Source: JBKBKC01 sp046294265 (GTDB taxonomy: Bacteria; Pseudomonadota; Alphaproteobacteria; Rhodobacterales; Rhodobacteraceae). From it: a stretch of DNA of 64,000 bases. Below the pieces are notes generated by a model. That model was given only the letters and a program-made list of their open reading frames with translations, was not told the origin of the DNA and searched no databases. This document shows positions 15,872 through 24,422 of the stretch, one piece after another. The stretch spans positions 1-64,000 of the forward strand of contig JBKBKC010000003.1 of the NCBI GenBank assembly GCA_046294265.1, in the 5' to 3' direction. Made by a program: the position numbers and the translations under genes. Within the stretch, counting starts at the first letter, position 1. Every line of letters starts with the position of its first letter.

Positions 15872-18800
15872 ATGAGCGTCGCCCGCCCGTCCATTGCCCG
15901 CCCGTCCATTGCCCGCCTGTCCATTGAGCGCCCGCTCTACACCTGGCTGCTGATCCTGTTCTGCATTCTTGGCGGGATCGGCGGCTATGTTTCGGTTGGC
16001 AAGCTCGAGGACCCCGCCATCACGCTGAAATCCGCGCTGGTCGTCACGCCCTGGCCGGGGGCGACGGCGGCCGAGGTTGCGGCGGAGGTGTCCGAGGTTC
16101 TGGAAAGCGGGATCCAGAAGCTGGACGAAATTGACCACATCACCTCGCGCAACACACCCGGCCTTTCGGTGATCGAGGTGCATATCCGCGATACCTATGA
16201 CGGGCGGGCGCTTCCGCAGGTCTGGGACCGCTTGCGCGCAGGGGTGGCGGATGCGACGCCGAACCTGCCCGCAGGCGCGCTTGCGCCGCAGGTGAACGAC
16301 AGTTTCGGCGATATATACGGCATCTACTTTGCCGTTACCGCCCCGGGCCTCGCCGATACCGAGTTGCACGACATCGCCCGCTTCCTGCGGCGAGAGATGC
16401 TGATGGTTGCAGGTGTGGCCGATGTCCAGCTTCTGGGACTGCCGCAGGAGGCGGTGTTTGTCGAGCCGGATCAGGCGGCACTCGCCAATCTGGGCGTGCC
16501 GCCCGGCGCGATCCTCGGGGCCATTGGGGCGGTAACGGGGGTTGCGCCAACGGGAACGATCCGCGACGACGGGGCACGCATCGCCATTGAAGCACCGCAG
16601 CAGGACGCCGTGGAGTTCGCCCTCAGCGGGCTGACCATCGGGGCCGTTGGGCGAACGTTCAACCTAGTCGATCTGGCCGCAATCTCGCGCGGCCGCATCG
16701 ATGAGCCCACCCATATGATGCGCCACAACGGGGTGGAGGCGTTCGCCTTGGGGATTTCCGCACTGGACAGCGAAAACATCGTGACGGTGGGCGCGCGTGT
16801 CGAGACAAGGCTGGCCGAGGCCATGGCGCTTTTGCCGGTCGGGATCGACATGCACCCGATCTATCGGCAGCATGTGGTGGTGGATGAGGCCAACAGCGCC
16901 TTTCTAGTCAGCCTTGCGCTGTCGGTGGGCGTCGTGATCGGGGTCCTCGCGCTGTTCATGGGTACGCGGGCAGCCGTGGTTGTGGGGGTCACGCTGGCGC
17001 TGACGGTCATCGCCACGTTCTTTTTCATGATGCTCTTCGGGATCAAGGTGGAGCGGATCAGCCTGGGTGCCCTGATCATCGCCATGGGGATGCTGGTGGA
17101 CAACGCCATCGTGATGGCCGAGGGCATGCAGGTTGAGATGCGCCGCGGCCGCAGCGCCGCCGATGCCGCGGCAGAGACCGCGCGCAAGACGCAGGTGCCG
17201 CTCTTGGGTGCCACCGTGATCGGCGCGATGGCCTTTGCCGGGATTGGGCTATCGCCCGACGCCTCGGGCGAATTCCTGTTCTCGCTCTTTGCCGTCATCA
17301 CCATATCGCTTCTGCTGTCGTGGGTGCTTGCGGTGACGGTCACGCCGCTCTTGGCCGCGCGGTTCTTCAAGGTGGGCGGGTTGGCGGATGGGGATGATCC
17401 CTATGACCGTGCCCTCTTTCGCGGCTATGCGGCCGTGGTGCGGGGCGCGCTGCGGGTGCGGTGGCTGGTGATCGTGGGGCTGGTGGCGGCCACGCTCGCC
17501 GGGTTCGGGGCCATGGGTTTCGTCACGCAGCAATTCTTTCCGGCTGCCAACACGCCATTGTTCTACTTCAATTACTACGGCCAGCAGGGCAGTTCGATCC
17601 GGCAGACCTCGGACGATCTGGCGGTGGTCGAACGCTGGCTGGCCGACCGCCCGGATGTCACCTCCGTAACGGCCACAATGGGACAGGGGGTATCACGCTT
17701 CGTGCTGACCTACACTCCCGCAAAGCCCGACCCCGCCTATGGCCAGCTTGTCATCCGCGCGACCGGCTTCGAGGCGATTCCGGCACTGCGCGACGATCTG
17801 GCGACCTTTGCCCGCGAGGCCCTTCCTTGGGCCGAAACCCGCGTGCAGCAGGTGATCTATGGCCCCCCCGTCGGCGCGGATGTCGAGGTGCGGCTGTCCG
17901 GCCCCGATCCCGACCGCCTGCGCGACCTCGCAGACGAGGCGCGGGCGGTGCTGGAGGCGACGCCGATGTTGCAGGCGCAAAGGATCGACTGGCGCGAGCG
18001 CGGGTTCTCGACGCGGCCCGTCTATGCCGCCGAGCGCGCTCAATCCCTTGGCATCACGCGCAGGGATGTGGCCGCAGCGCTGGCGCTGGCGACCGATGGC
18101 ATCCCGGCAGGCACGATCCGCGAGGGCGAGCGGGACGTGCCGATCCTCGTGCGCACCCCGCGTGACGGCTTCTCGGCAGATGGCCGCCTGCTGGACCAGA
18201 TCGTGTTCGCGCCCGGCGTGGGGGCCTATACCGCGCTGGAGCAGGTGACAGACGGATTTCAGGTGCGCGCCCGCGACACGGTCATCATTCGACGCGACCG
18301 GATGCCCACGATTTCGGTGCAGGGCTTTACCGTGCCGGGCGTTCTGGCCGATGCCGCCTTTGCCGAGGTGCGAAGCGCGCTGGAGGGCATCGAGCTGCCG
18401 CCCGGATATCGCTTCGACTGGGGCGGTGAGTTCGAAAGCGCGGGTCAGGCGCAGGAAAGCCTTGGCCGTCAGATGCCGCTGGCCTTTGGCACGATGCTGC
18501 TGATTACCGTTTTGCTGTTCGGCAAGCTGCGGCAGACAGCCGTGATATGGACAGTGGTGCCGATGGCGGTGACCGGGGCCGCCATCGGGCTGTTGCTGAC
18601 CGGCCTGCCGTTCAGCTTCACCGCCCTGCTGGGCCTTCTCAGCCTGTCGGGCATGCTCATCAAGAACGCCATTGTTCTGGTCGAGGAGATCGACGCCCAG
18701 AAGGACGAGGAAAACCTGCCGCAAAGCCGCGCAATCGTCGTGGCCTCGGTCAGCCGCCTGCGCCCCGTGGTCCTGGCGGCGGGCACCACGATCCTGGGCA

Positions 18801-19012
18801 TGGTGCCCCTCTTGCTTGATCCGTTCTTTGCCTCCATGGCCGTGACGATCATGGCGGGCCTGGGCTTTGCCTCGGTCCTGACCCTGATCGGCGTGCCGGT
18901 GCTTTATCACAGCTACCTGCGGGCGGAGCGGCTGGCCGAACGTGCGATCCCACCGACCGTGACCGCCCCCCCCGCCCTGAACATCCCGGCCCCCCGACTT
19001 GCAGCGGAGTAA
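15872..19012 (+). CDS. RND-family multidrug efflux pump, inner-membrane transporter
   Basis: A 1046-residue AcrB/MexB-type permease. It shows an N-terminal transmembrane helix (PLYTWLLILFCILGGIGGYVS), the central bundle with SLGALIIAMGMLVDNAIVM (proton-relay aspartate region), and the C-terminal bundle with LSLSGMLIKNAIVLVEEID. Two large periplasmic loops of normal size (about 35-330 and 550-860) are present. It follows the adaptor by 12 bp. The N-terminus carries an unusual pentapeptide repeat, ARPSI-ARPSI-ARLSI, encoded by a 15-bp tandem repeat. Substrates are unknown; the sequence is closer to the heavy multidrug type than to the metal-efflux CusA type. Confidence 0.92.
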   Translation: MSVARPSIARPSIARLSIERPLYTWLLILFCILGGIGGYVSVGKLEDPAITLKSALVVTPWPGATAAEVAAEVSEVLESGIQKLDEIDHITSRNTPGLSVIEVHIRDTYDGRALPQVWDRLRAGVADATPNLPAGALAPQVNDSFGDIYGIYFAVTAPGLADTELHDIARFLRREMLMVAGVADVQLLGLPQEAVFVEPDQAALANLGVPPGAILGAIGAVTGVAPTGTIRDDGARIAIEAPQQDAVEFALSGLTIGAVGRTFNLVDLAAISRGRIDEPTHMMRHNGVEAFALGISALDSENIVTVGARVETRLAEAMALLPVGIDMHPIYRQHVVVDEANSAFLVSLALSVGVVIGVLALFMGTRAAVVVGVTLALTVIATFFFMMLFGIKVERISLGALIIAMGMLVDNAIVMAEGMQVEMRRGRSAADAAAETARKTQVPLLGATVIGAMAFAGIGLSPDASGEFLFSLFAVITISLLLSWVLAVTVTPLLAARFFKVGGLADGDDPYDRALFRGYAAVVRGALRVRWLVIVGLVAATLAGFGAMGFVTQQFFPAANTPLFYFNYYGQQGSSIRQTSDDLAVVERWLADRPDVTSVTATMGQGVSRFVLTYTPAKPDPAYGQLVIRATGFEAIPALRDDLATFAREALPWAETRVQQVIYGPPVGADVEVRLSGPDPDRLRDLADEARAVLEATPMLQAQRIDWRERGFSTRPVYAAERAQSLGITRRDVAAALALATDGIPAGTIREGERDVPILVRTPRDGFSADGRLLDQIVFAPGVGAYTALEQVTDGFQVRARDTVIIRRDRMPTISVQGFTVPGVLADAAFAEVRSALEGIELPPGYRFDWGGEFESAGQAQESLGRQMPLAFGTMLLITVLLFGKLRQTAVIWTVVPMAVTGAAIGLLLTGLPFSFTALLGLLSLSGMLIKNAIVLVEEIDAQKDEENLPQSRAIVVASVSRLRPVVLAAGTTILGMVPLLLDPFFASMAVTIMAGLGFASVLTLIGVPVLYHSYLRAERLAERAIPPTVTAPPALNIPAPRLAAE
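15881..15925 (+). repeat. Three tandem copies of a 15-bp unit inside the RND gene
   Basis: GCCCGCCCGTCCATT occurs twice exactly (15881-15895, 15896-15910) and once with one change (15911-15925). The repeat is in frame and gives ARPSI, ARPSI, ARLSI at residues 4-18 of the transporter, just before the first membrane helix. Copy number could change by slippage without breaking the frame. Confidence 0.9.
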
Positions 19013-19016
19013 CCCC

Positions 19017-19688
19017 ATGACCACCGAGCAAACCGGCGGCTTTGCTGCCATGATCGCCACCACCCGCGCCTTCATGGCGGAACTGGCGCAGAACAACGAC
19101 CGTGACTGGTTCGAGGGCAGAAAGGCCCTGTTCAAATCGGAGATCGAGGCGCCCGTAAAGCTGCTGATCGATCTTGTTGCAGGTGACCTGTCGCGCCTGA
19201 CCGGCACCAGCCATTCGGGCAAGATGGGCCGCATCTACCGCGACACTCGGTTCTCCAAGGACAAGAGTCCCTACAACACCCACATCCACGCCTATTGGCA
19301 GCAGTCGGGCGGCGCTGGGCCGGGGTGGCTTTTGCACATCGACGCGACCGGCGCGAGCTTCATGACGGGGCTGCATGCGCTGGAACCGGACGGGCTGGAG
19401 CGTTACCGCGCCGCCGTTGACCATGACGGCAGCGCCCTGGCCGAGGCGATGGATACCGCACGCGCTGCGGGGGCGGAGATGATCGACTTCGGCCAGCCCG
19501 CGTTGAAGAAGGTGCCCAAACCCTACGCCCCCGATCATCGCGACGCGGACCTTTTGCGCCGCAAGCAGATCGCATTGGGGATGCGGCTGGATGGTGTCGG
19601 CCCGTCAGACGAACTGGTGCCTGCGATCGCCCGCTGCGCAGAGGGGCTCTTGCCCTTCTGGCGCTGGTGCGACCGCGCCGTCGGATAA
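19017..19688 (+). CDS. DUF2461 (TIGR02453) family protein
   Basis: A 223-residue protein of unknown function. The motif NNDRDWFEGRKALFKSEIEAP near residues 25-45, GKMGRIYRDTRFSKDKSPYN near residue 65, and a C-terminal FWRWCDRAVG-like end mark the DUF2461 family. It has no signal peptide or membrane segment. The ATG lies 4 bp after the RND pump stop, so it may be transcribed with the pump, although the family is not known to take part in efflux. Confidence 0.85.
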   Translation: MTTEQTGGFAAMIATTRAFMAELAQNNDRDWFEGRKALFKSEIEAPVKLLIDLVAGDLSRLTGTSHSGKMGRIYRDTRFSKDKSPYNTHIHAYWQQSGGAGPGWLLHIDATGASFMTGLHALEPDGLERYRAAVDHDGSALAEAMDTARAAGAEMIDFGQPALKKVPKPYAPDHRDADLLRRKQIALGMRLDGVGPSDELVPAIARCAEGLLPFWRWCDRAVG

Positions 19689-19720
19689 CACCATCCTCTC
19701 CGGGCCACACGGGCAGGAGG

Positions 19721-20827
19721 TCAGAGGCTGGCCTCGAGCGCCGCAACGACAGCATCGCCCATCTGGGCTGTCGTCACCGGCACACCCCCCGTCGGGCCCA
19801 TCAGATCAGCGGTACGCACGCCGTCCGCAAGCACCCGCTCGACCGCCTTCTCCACCCGCTCCGCCTCGGCACCGAGGTCGAACGAATACCGCAGCGCCAT
19901 TGCAAAACTGAGGATGCAGGCGATGGGATTGGCACGGCCCTGGCCCGCGATATCCGGCGCGCTGCCGTGGACGGGTTCATAAAGCGCCTTCGGACGGCCA
20001 CTGGCCATGGGCGCGCCGAGGCTGGCCGAGGGCAGCATCCCGAGGCTGCCCGTCAGCATCGCCGCGAGGTCGGACAACAGGTCGCCAAAAAGGTTGTCGG
20101 TCACGATGACGTCGAACTGCTTGGGCCAGCGGGTCAGCTGCATCGCGCCCGCATCTGCATACATGTGCGACAGGGCCACATCGGGGTATTCCTTGTCATG
20201 CACCTCCTGCACCACCTCGCGCCACAGGATGCCCGACTCCATGACGTTGGCCTTTTCCATCGAACAGACCTTGTTCGCCCGGCGCCGGGCCAGTTCGAAA
20301 GCCGAGCGCGCCACGCGTGCGATCTCGGATTCGGTATAGCGCTGGGTGTTGATGCCCACCCGCTCGTTGCCCTCGACGAAAATCCCGCGGGGTTCGCCGA
20401 AATAGACGCCGCTGGTCAGTTCGCGCACGATCACGATGTCCAGCCCCGCAACCACCTCTTTTTTCAAGGAGCTGAAGTCGGCAAGCGCATCAAAACACTG
20501 CGCCGGGCGCAGGTTGGCATAAAGGTCCATCTCCTTGCGCAGGCGCAAAAGGCCCCGCTCGGGCTTCACGCTGAAATCGAGCGTGTCGTATTTGGGCCCG
20601 CCAACGGCCCCGAGCAGCACCGCATCGGCGGCCTGGGCGCGGGCCATCGTCGCGTCGGTCAGCGGGGTTCCATGCGCGTCATAGGCGCAGCCGCCCACCA
20701 GATCCTCGGATACATCGAACCGGATGCCGCGCCGGTCGCCCATCCACGCGATGATCTTCTTCACCTCGGCCATCACTTCGGGACCGATGCCATCGCCGGC
20801 AAGTATGAGGAGAGAGGGCGTTGCCAT
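19721..20827 (-). CDS. leuB: 3-Isopropylmalate dehydrogenase
   Basis: A 368-residue NAD-dependent decarboxylating dehydrogenase of leucine synthesis. It begins SLLILAGDGIGPEVM. It contains LLGAVGGPKYD, the substrate/metal motif RELTSGVYFGEPRG, and DNLFGDLLSDLAAMLTGSLG, all diagnostic of LeuB. Length is normal. AGGAG lies about 8 nt before the ATG. It stands alone here; leuA, leuC and leuD are not in the window. It is convergent with the DUF2461 gene, 32 bp apart. Confidence 0.96.
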   Translation of the reverse strand: MATPSLLILAGDGIGPEVMAEVKKIIAWMGDRRGIRFDVSEDLVGGCAYDAHGTPLTDATMARAQAADAVLLGAVGGPKYDTLDFSVKPERGLLRLRKEMDLYANLRPAQCFDALADFSSLKKEVVAGLDIVIVRELTSGVYFGEPRGIFVEGNERVGINTQRYTESEIARVARSAFELARRRANKVCSMEKANVMESGILWREVVQEVHDKEYPDVALSHMYADAGAMQLTRWPKQFDVIVTDNLFGDLLSDLAAMLTGSLGMLPSASLGAPMASGRPKALYEPVHGSAPDIAGQGRANPIACILSFAMALRYSFDLGAEAERVEKAVERVLADGVRTADLMGPTGGVPVTTAQMGDAVVAALEASL

Positions 20828-21128
20828 GGCGGGCTCCTGTGGATGGGGTTTGGCGGGGCCTAGCCCTGCCCGGCGGCCGGGTCAAGCGGGGCGATGCCGA
20901 CAGGGGGCCGGTTGGCCGGAACCAACGGGGTCAAAAGCGCCATGTCCGAACAGCCTGTCCTGGTTACGCTTCCACGCCGGAAGATGGCGGCGGATGGAGC
21001 GCGGGCGCGGCGAGGGCGACCGGCGCGCCTCGCCCTCTCCTGATGAGGCGGCGCGTCTTGCCCGGTTGTGTGCAGCGGCACCGGGCGGGCCTCAGCCATG
21101 GGTTGCCCGCCCAAAACTGACCCGCCCT
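20828..21128. other. 301-bp gap between leuB and tspO, no gene supported
   Basis: The gap holds the leuB ribosome-binding site next to 20828, and a small inverted repeat CCCGGT/ACCGGG (21061-21066 with 21080-21085) that could end the tspO transcript. A 33-codon plus-strand open frame from 20941 lacks a ribosome-binding site and has an arginine- and alanine-rich composition typical of GC-rich noise. I see nothing else. Confidence 0.5.
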
Positions 21129-21572
21129 TCAGTTCAGCAGCACCACGCCCGCGTTCACCGCCGAGGCCAGCGTGACCCAGACGGCATAGGGCAGGAACAG
21201 CACCGCCGACAGCCTGTCCCGGCGCCACTCCCAGACGATGAAGGCGAGGATCAGAACCAGCATCGCGAGGATCACGACCAGCCCCCCCAAGGGCCACTGC
21301 ATGCCGAAGAACGTCGGCGACCAGAGCCAGTTCAGCGCCATCTGCCCCAGCCAAAGCCCGCGCGCCCCGCCATGCAGGATCTTGCGCGCCCCCGCCCAGC
21401 CGATCAGCACATAGAGCACCGACCAGATCGGGCCGAAGACCCAGCCGGGTGGCGTGAACCACGGTTTGTCCAGCGCAGCATACCACGGGCCCGGCAGAAA
21501 GGTCGCGCCGATCAGCGAACCCATGGCGAAGACGCCAAGGATCGCTGCGGCATGGATCAGATAGGGGCGCAT
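21129..21572 (-). CDS. tspO: TspO/MBR-family tryptophan-rich sensory protein
   Basis: A 147-residue membrane protein with five predicted helices. It has the family features GSLIGATFLPGPWYAALDKPWFTPPGWVFGPIW (in two overlapping motifs, PWY and PPGWVF), LNWLWSPTFFG in helix 3, and WVTLASAVNAG in helix 5. In Rhodobacter, TspO is an outer-membrane protein that binds and exports porphyrin intermediates and damps photopigment gene expression in response to oxygen. Here it is not next to carotenoid genes but 79 bp downstream of a hybrid histidine kinase gene on the same strand. Confidence 0.93.
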   Translation of the reverse strand: MRPYLIHAAAILGVFAMGSLIGATFLPGPWYAALDKPWFTPPGWVFGPIWSVLYVLIGWAGARKILHGGARGLWLGQMALNWLWSPTFFGMQWPLGGLVVILAMLVLILAFIVWEWRRDRLSAVLFLPYAVWVTLASAVNAGVVLLN

Positions 21573-21606
21573 CGCAGGTCCTTGCGGCGGGAACTCTCAC
21601 CTCTTC

Positions 21607-21626
21607 GGATGCCCGGTTTCGCATCC
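21607..21626. terminator. Hairpin between the histidine kinase gene and tspO
   Basis: GGATGC and GCATCC pair around an 8-nt loop, 25 bp beyond the kinase stop codon. There is no T-run, so it is either a weak terminator or an RNA structure in the tspO leader. Confidence 0.3.
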
Positions 21627-21651
21627 CGGCACCAGAGTGAAACGTGCGAGG

Positions 21652-24222
21652 TCAGGCTGCGTTGTCCTGGCCGGGGGCAAAGCCCAGCGTCACGGTGCCC
21701 TCGGGGCGAAAGGTTTCCAGCATCTCCATGATCGCGGTCTTGCGCAGGGGCTTGGTCAGGTAGCGGTCGATCCCGGCGGCCAGGATGTCGGCCGCGTCGC
21801 CCTCCATGGCATGGGCGGTCAGCGCCACGATGGGCACATGCGCGTCGCCCCCGGCCAGGCCCTCGGCCAGGCGGATGGCGCGGGCGGCCTCGCGCCCGTC
21901 CATCTCGGGCATCGAGATGTCCATGAAGATCAGGTCGGGCCGCAGCTCTTGCCACAGTTCCACCGCCTCGCGCCCGTTGGCGGCGAAGGTCAGCTCGATC
22001 TCCACGTCCTTGACCATCTTGCGGAACACCAGCTGGTTGGTGCGGTTGTCCTCGGCCGACAGAATGCGCATGCGGCGCGCGGGGGCGGGCAGGGGGGCGG
22101 GCGGAGGTGCGGGCACCAGGGCGGGCGGGGCCGACAGCGCTTCAAGCCGGCGGTAGAGCTCGGAGCGCAGGAGCGGCTTTTGCAGAATCGCGTCCAGCAC
22201 GCCCGCGCCCGGGTGTTCGCGCACAGCGGCGGGGTTGGAGGACAACAGCACGATGGGCATCCCGTGCCCCCCTTCGCGCAGGCGCCCGGCAAGGGTGATC
22301 CCGTCCATCTCGGGCATCTCGTGGTCGGTCAGCACCACGTCATAACCGCCATCCGCCGCGATCCGCGCCAAGGCCTCGGCCGCCGAGCGGCAGACGCTGA
22401 CCTGCATCCCGCAGGTGACCAGCTGGCGTTCCAGGATCGTGCGGTTGATGAACTGGTCATCGACCACCAGCGCGCGGCGCAGCGTGACGGGCACACGAGC
22501 CAGGGCGGTGCCGTCATCCTCGGCCACCGGGAGTGTAATGCGGAAGCCGAAGACCGAGCCGCGCCCCGGTTCGCTGTCCACCCAGACCGCGCCCTTCATC
22601 AGATCGACAAGGCGGCGGGTGATGGCAAGGCCCAGACCGGTTCCCTCGAACTTGCGGTTCGCCTCGGTCTCGACCTGGTTGAACTCACCGAAGATGCGGT
22701 CAAGCTGGTCGGCGGGAATACCGATGCCGGTATCCTCGATGGTGATGTGCAGCTGCTGCTGTCCGGGGTCGGTTTCCACGCCGACGACGCGGATCAGGAC
22801 ATGGCCCTTTTCGGTGAACTTCACCGCATTGCCCACCAGATTGGTCAGCACCTGCCGCAGACGCCCCGGATCGCCGACATAGCGGGTGGGCAGGAACATG
22901 TCGAAGTCGATGGCAAGATCGATCCCCTTGGCCCGCGCGCGGGGTTGCAAGAGCATCGCCACCTCATGGATCGTGCGTTCCAGATCAATGGGTTCGGGGT
23001 GCAGGGTCAGGCGTTCGGCCTCGATCTTGGAATAGTCCAGAATGTCGTTGATGATGACCAGAAGCGCCTCGCCGGAGGACCGGATGGTATCGGCGAAGAG
23101 GCGCTGCTCCTCGGTCAGGCCGGTGTCACACAAAAGCTCCGCCATGCCCACGACGCCGTTCATGGGGGTGCGGATCTCATGGCTCATGTTGGCGAGGAAG
23201 GAGGATTTGGCGCGGTTGGCGGCCTCGGCCGCGGCGCGCGCGGCCTCCAGCGCCGATTGCTGCTCGCGGTCGCTGGTGATGTCCACGCGCAGGCCGACGC
23301 GGCCGCCATCGGGCGTGGGGCGGTCGATCATGCGCATCCAGCGGCCGTCGGAGGTTTGCACCGTCATCTCGCCATCGGCGCGGGCGTGGTGGGCCAGCCG
23401 TTCGGCCAGCCAGTCATCCTCGCGCCCCACCGCGTCCAGATAGGCGCCGCGTTCCAGCCCGCAGCGCAGGATGGATTCAAGCGTGTTGCCCGGGACGACC
23501 ATGTCGGCGATGCCGGGGACGCCCTCCTTGTACTGCTGGTTTGCCATGATGATCCTGTTTTCCCTGTCGAAAAGGACAAAGCCATCGGGGATCGCCTCGA
23601 TGGCCGCGTAGATGCGCATCTGGTCGGTGATGTTGAGCGCGAGGCTGACGATGTCGCCGTCGCGGGCGCGGCGGTCCACCAGCTTGATCCAGGCGCCGTT
23701 GGAGAACTGCACCACCTTGGGGGGGATGGGATCAGCCTCCCACCGGGCGAGGTTTTCGGCCACCCAGGCATCGGTGGTCAGATCGCCGATGTCGATCAGG
23801 CCGGTATCGCCACACATGCGCAGGATGTCGCGGTAGCTGATGCCGGGGCTGACATCGTGGCCGTCAAAGGCCGCCAGATAGGCGCGGTTGGCGACGACGA
23901 GGCGGAAATCGGCGTCGAACACCGCAAAGCCATCGCGGATCGTGTCGATGGAATCGCGCAGGCGGCGTTCGGCCATGACCGCCGCCGTATGGGCGGCATC
24001 GAGGTCCGACATGAAGCGCGACTGCTGGCCCTTGAGCGCGTCCGCCTCGGACCTTGCCACGCGGGCGACGTCGCGGCTTGCCACCACCTGGTCGGACAGG
24101 GCGCGGGCGTGGACGGCAAGCTTGGCGTTGGCTGCAAAAAGCTCACGCCCCTTCTGTTCCAAAAGCCGCTCTGCCGCCAGTCGGGCACGGCGTTCCTTGG
24201 CCAGCCGCTCCATCATGTCCAT
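21652..24222 (-). CDS. Soluble hybrid sensor histidine kinase (PAS-PAS-HisKA-HATPase-REC-REC)
   Basis: An 856-residue kinase. Residues 1-92 form a charged coiled coil. PAS-like domains span about 92-205 and 205-320. HisKA carries the phospho-acceptor His348 in SHEIRTPMNG. HATPase_c has N-box NAVKFT and G-boxes DTGIGIP and GTGLGLAI (to about 565). REC1 has Asp633 in VLTDHEMP, and REC2, after a Pro/Ala linker, has Asp768 in IFMDISMPEMDG. There is no membrane segment, so it should sense a cytoplasmic cue through the PAS domains. No Hpt or response-regulator gene is adjacent, so its output partner is unknown. It is divergent from the alpha-2-macroglobulin gene. Confidence 0.92.
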   Translation of the reverse strand: MDMMERLAKERRARLAAERLLEQKGRELFAANAKLAVHARALSDQVVASRDVARVARSEADALKGQQSRFMSDLDAAHTAAVMAERRLRDSIDTIRDGFAVFDADFRLVVANRAYLAAFDGHDVSPGISYRDILRMCGDTGLIDIGDLTTDAWVAENLARWEADPIPPKVVQFSNGAWIKLVDRRARDGDIVSLALNITDQMRIYAAIEAIPDGFVLFDRENRIIMANQQYKEGVPGIADMVVPGNTLESILRCGLERGAYLDAVGREDDWLAERLAHHARADGEMTVQTSDGRWMRMIDRPTPDGGRVGLRVDITSDREQQSALEAARAAAEAANRAKSSFLANMSHEIRTPMNGVVGMAELLCDTGLTEEQRLFADTIRSSGEALLVIINDILDYSKIEAERLTLHPEPIDLERTIHEVAMLLQPRARAKGIDLAIDFDMFLPTRYVGDPGRLRQVLTNLVGNAVKFTEKGHVLIRVVGVETDPGQQQLHITIEDTGIGIPADQLDRIFGEFNQVETEANRKFEGTGLGLAITRRLVDLMKGAVWVDSEPGRGSVFGFRITLPVAEDDGTALARVPVTLRRALVVDDQFINRTILERQLVTCGMQVSVCRSAAEALARIAADGGYDVVLTDHEMPEMDGITLAGRLREGGHGMPIVLLSSNPAAVREHPGAGVLDAILQKPLLRSELYRRLEALSAPPALVPAPPPAPLPAPARRMRILSAEDNRTNQLVFRKMVKDVEIELTFAANGREAVELWQELRPDLIFMDISMPEMDGREAARAIRLAEGLAGGDAHVPIVALTAHAMEGDAADILAAGIDRYLTKPLRKTAIMEMLETFRPEGTVTLGFAPGQDNAA

Positions 24223-24422
24223 CGTCGAGACCTGCCTTTTTGCAAGCGTTCCCCGGCGCGGTGCACCCCGCTGCGCCTATCCATGGCGGATCGGGGTGAA
24301 GCAAAGCTTAACGCCCATGGAGCATGACAAATGCCGCAAGGCGGGGCAGTGGCGGGTCCGAATCCTTGCCACGAAGGGGGCCCGCGTGGCAGGTTCCGGC
24401 CATTGCGGTGGAGGAGGTTTCG

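Noticed and set aside
20941..21042. A 33-codon plus-strand frame in the leuB-tspO gap
   Set aside because: No ribosome-binding site, Arg/Ala-rich composition, and no support from neighbours.
21637..24327. An 896-codon plus-strand frame opposite the histidine kinase
   Set aside because: Composition is that of antisense noise, and the minus strand encodes all kinase and receiver motifs.
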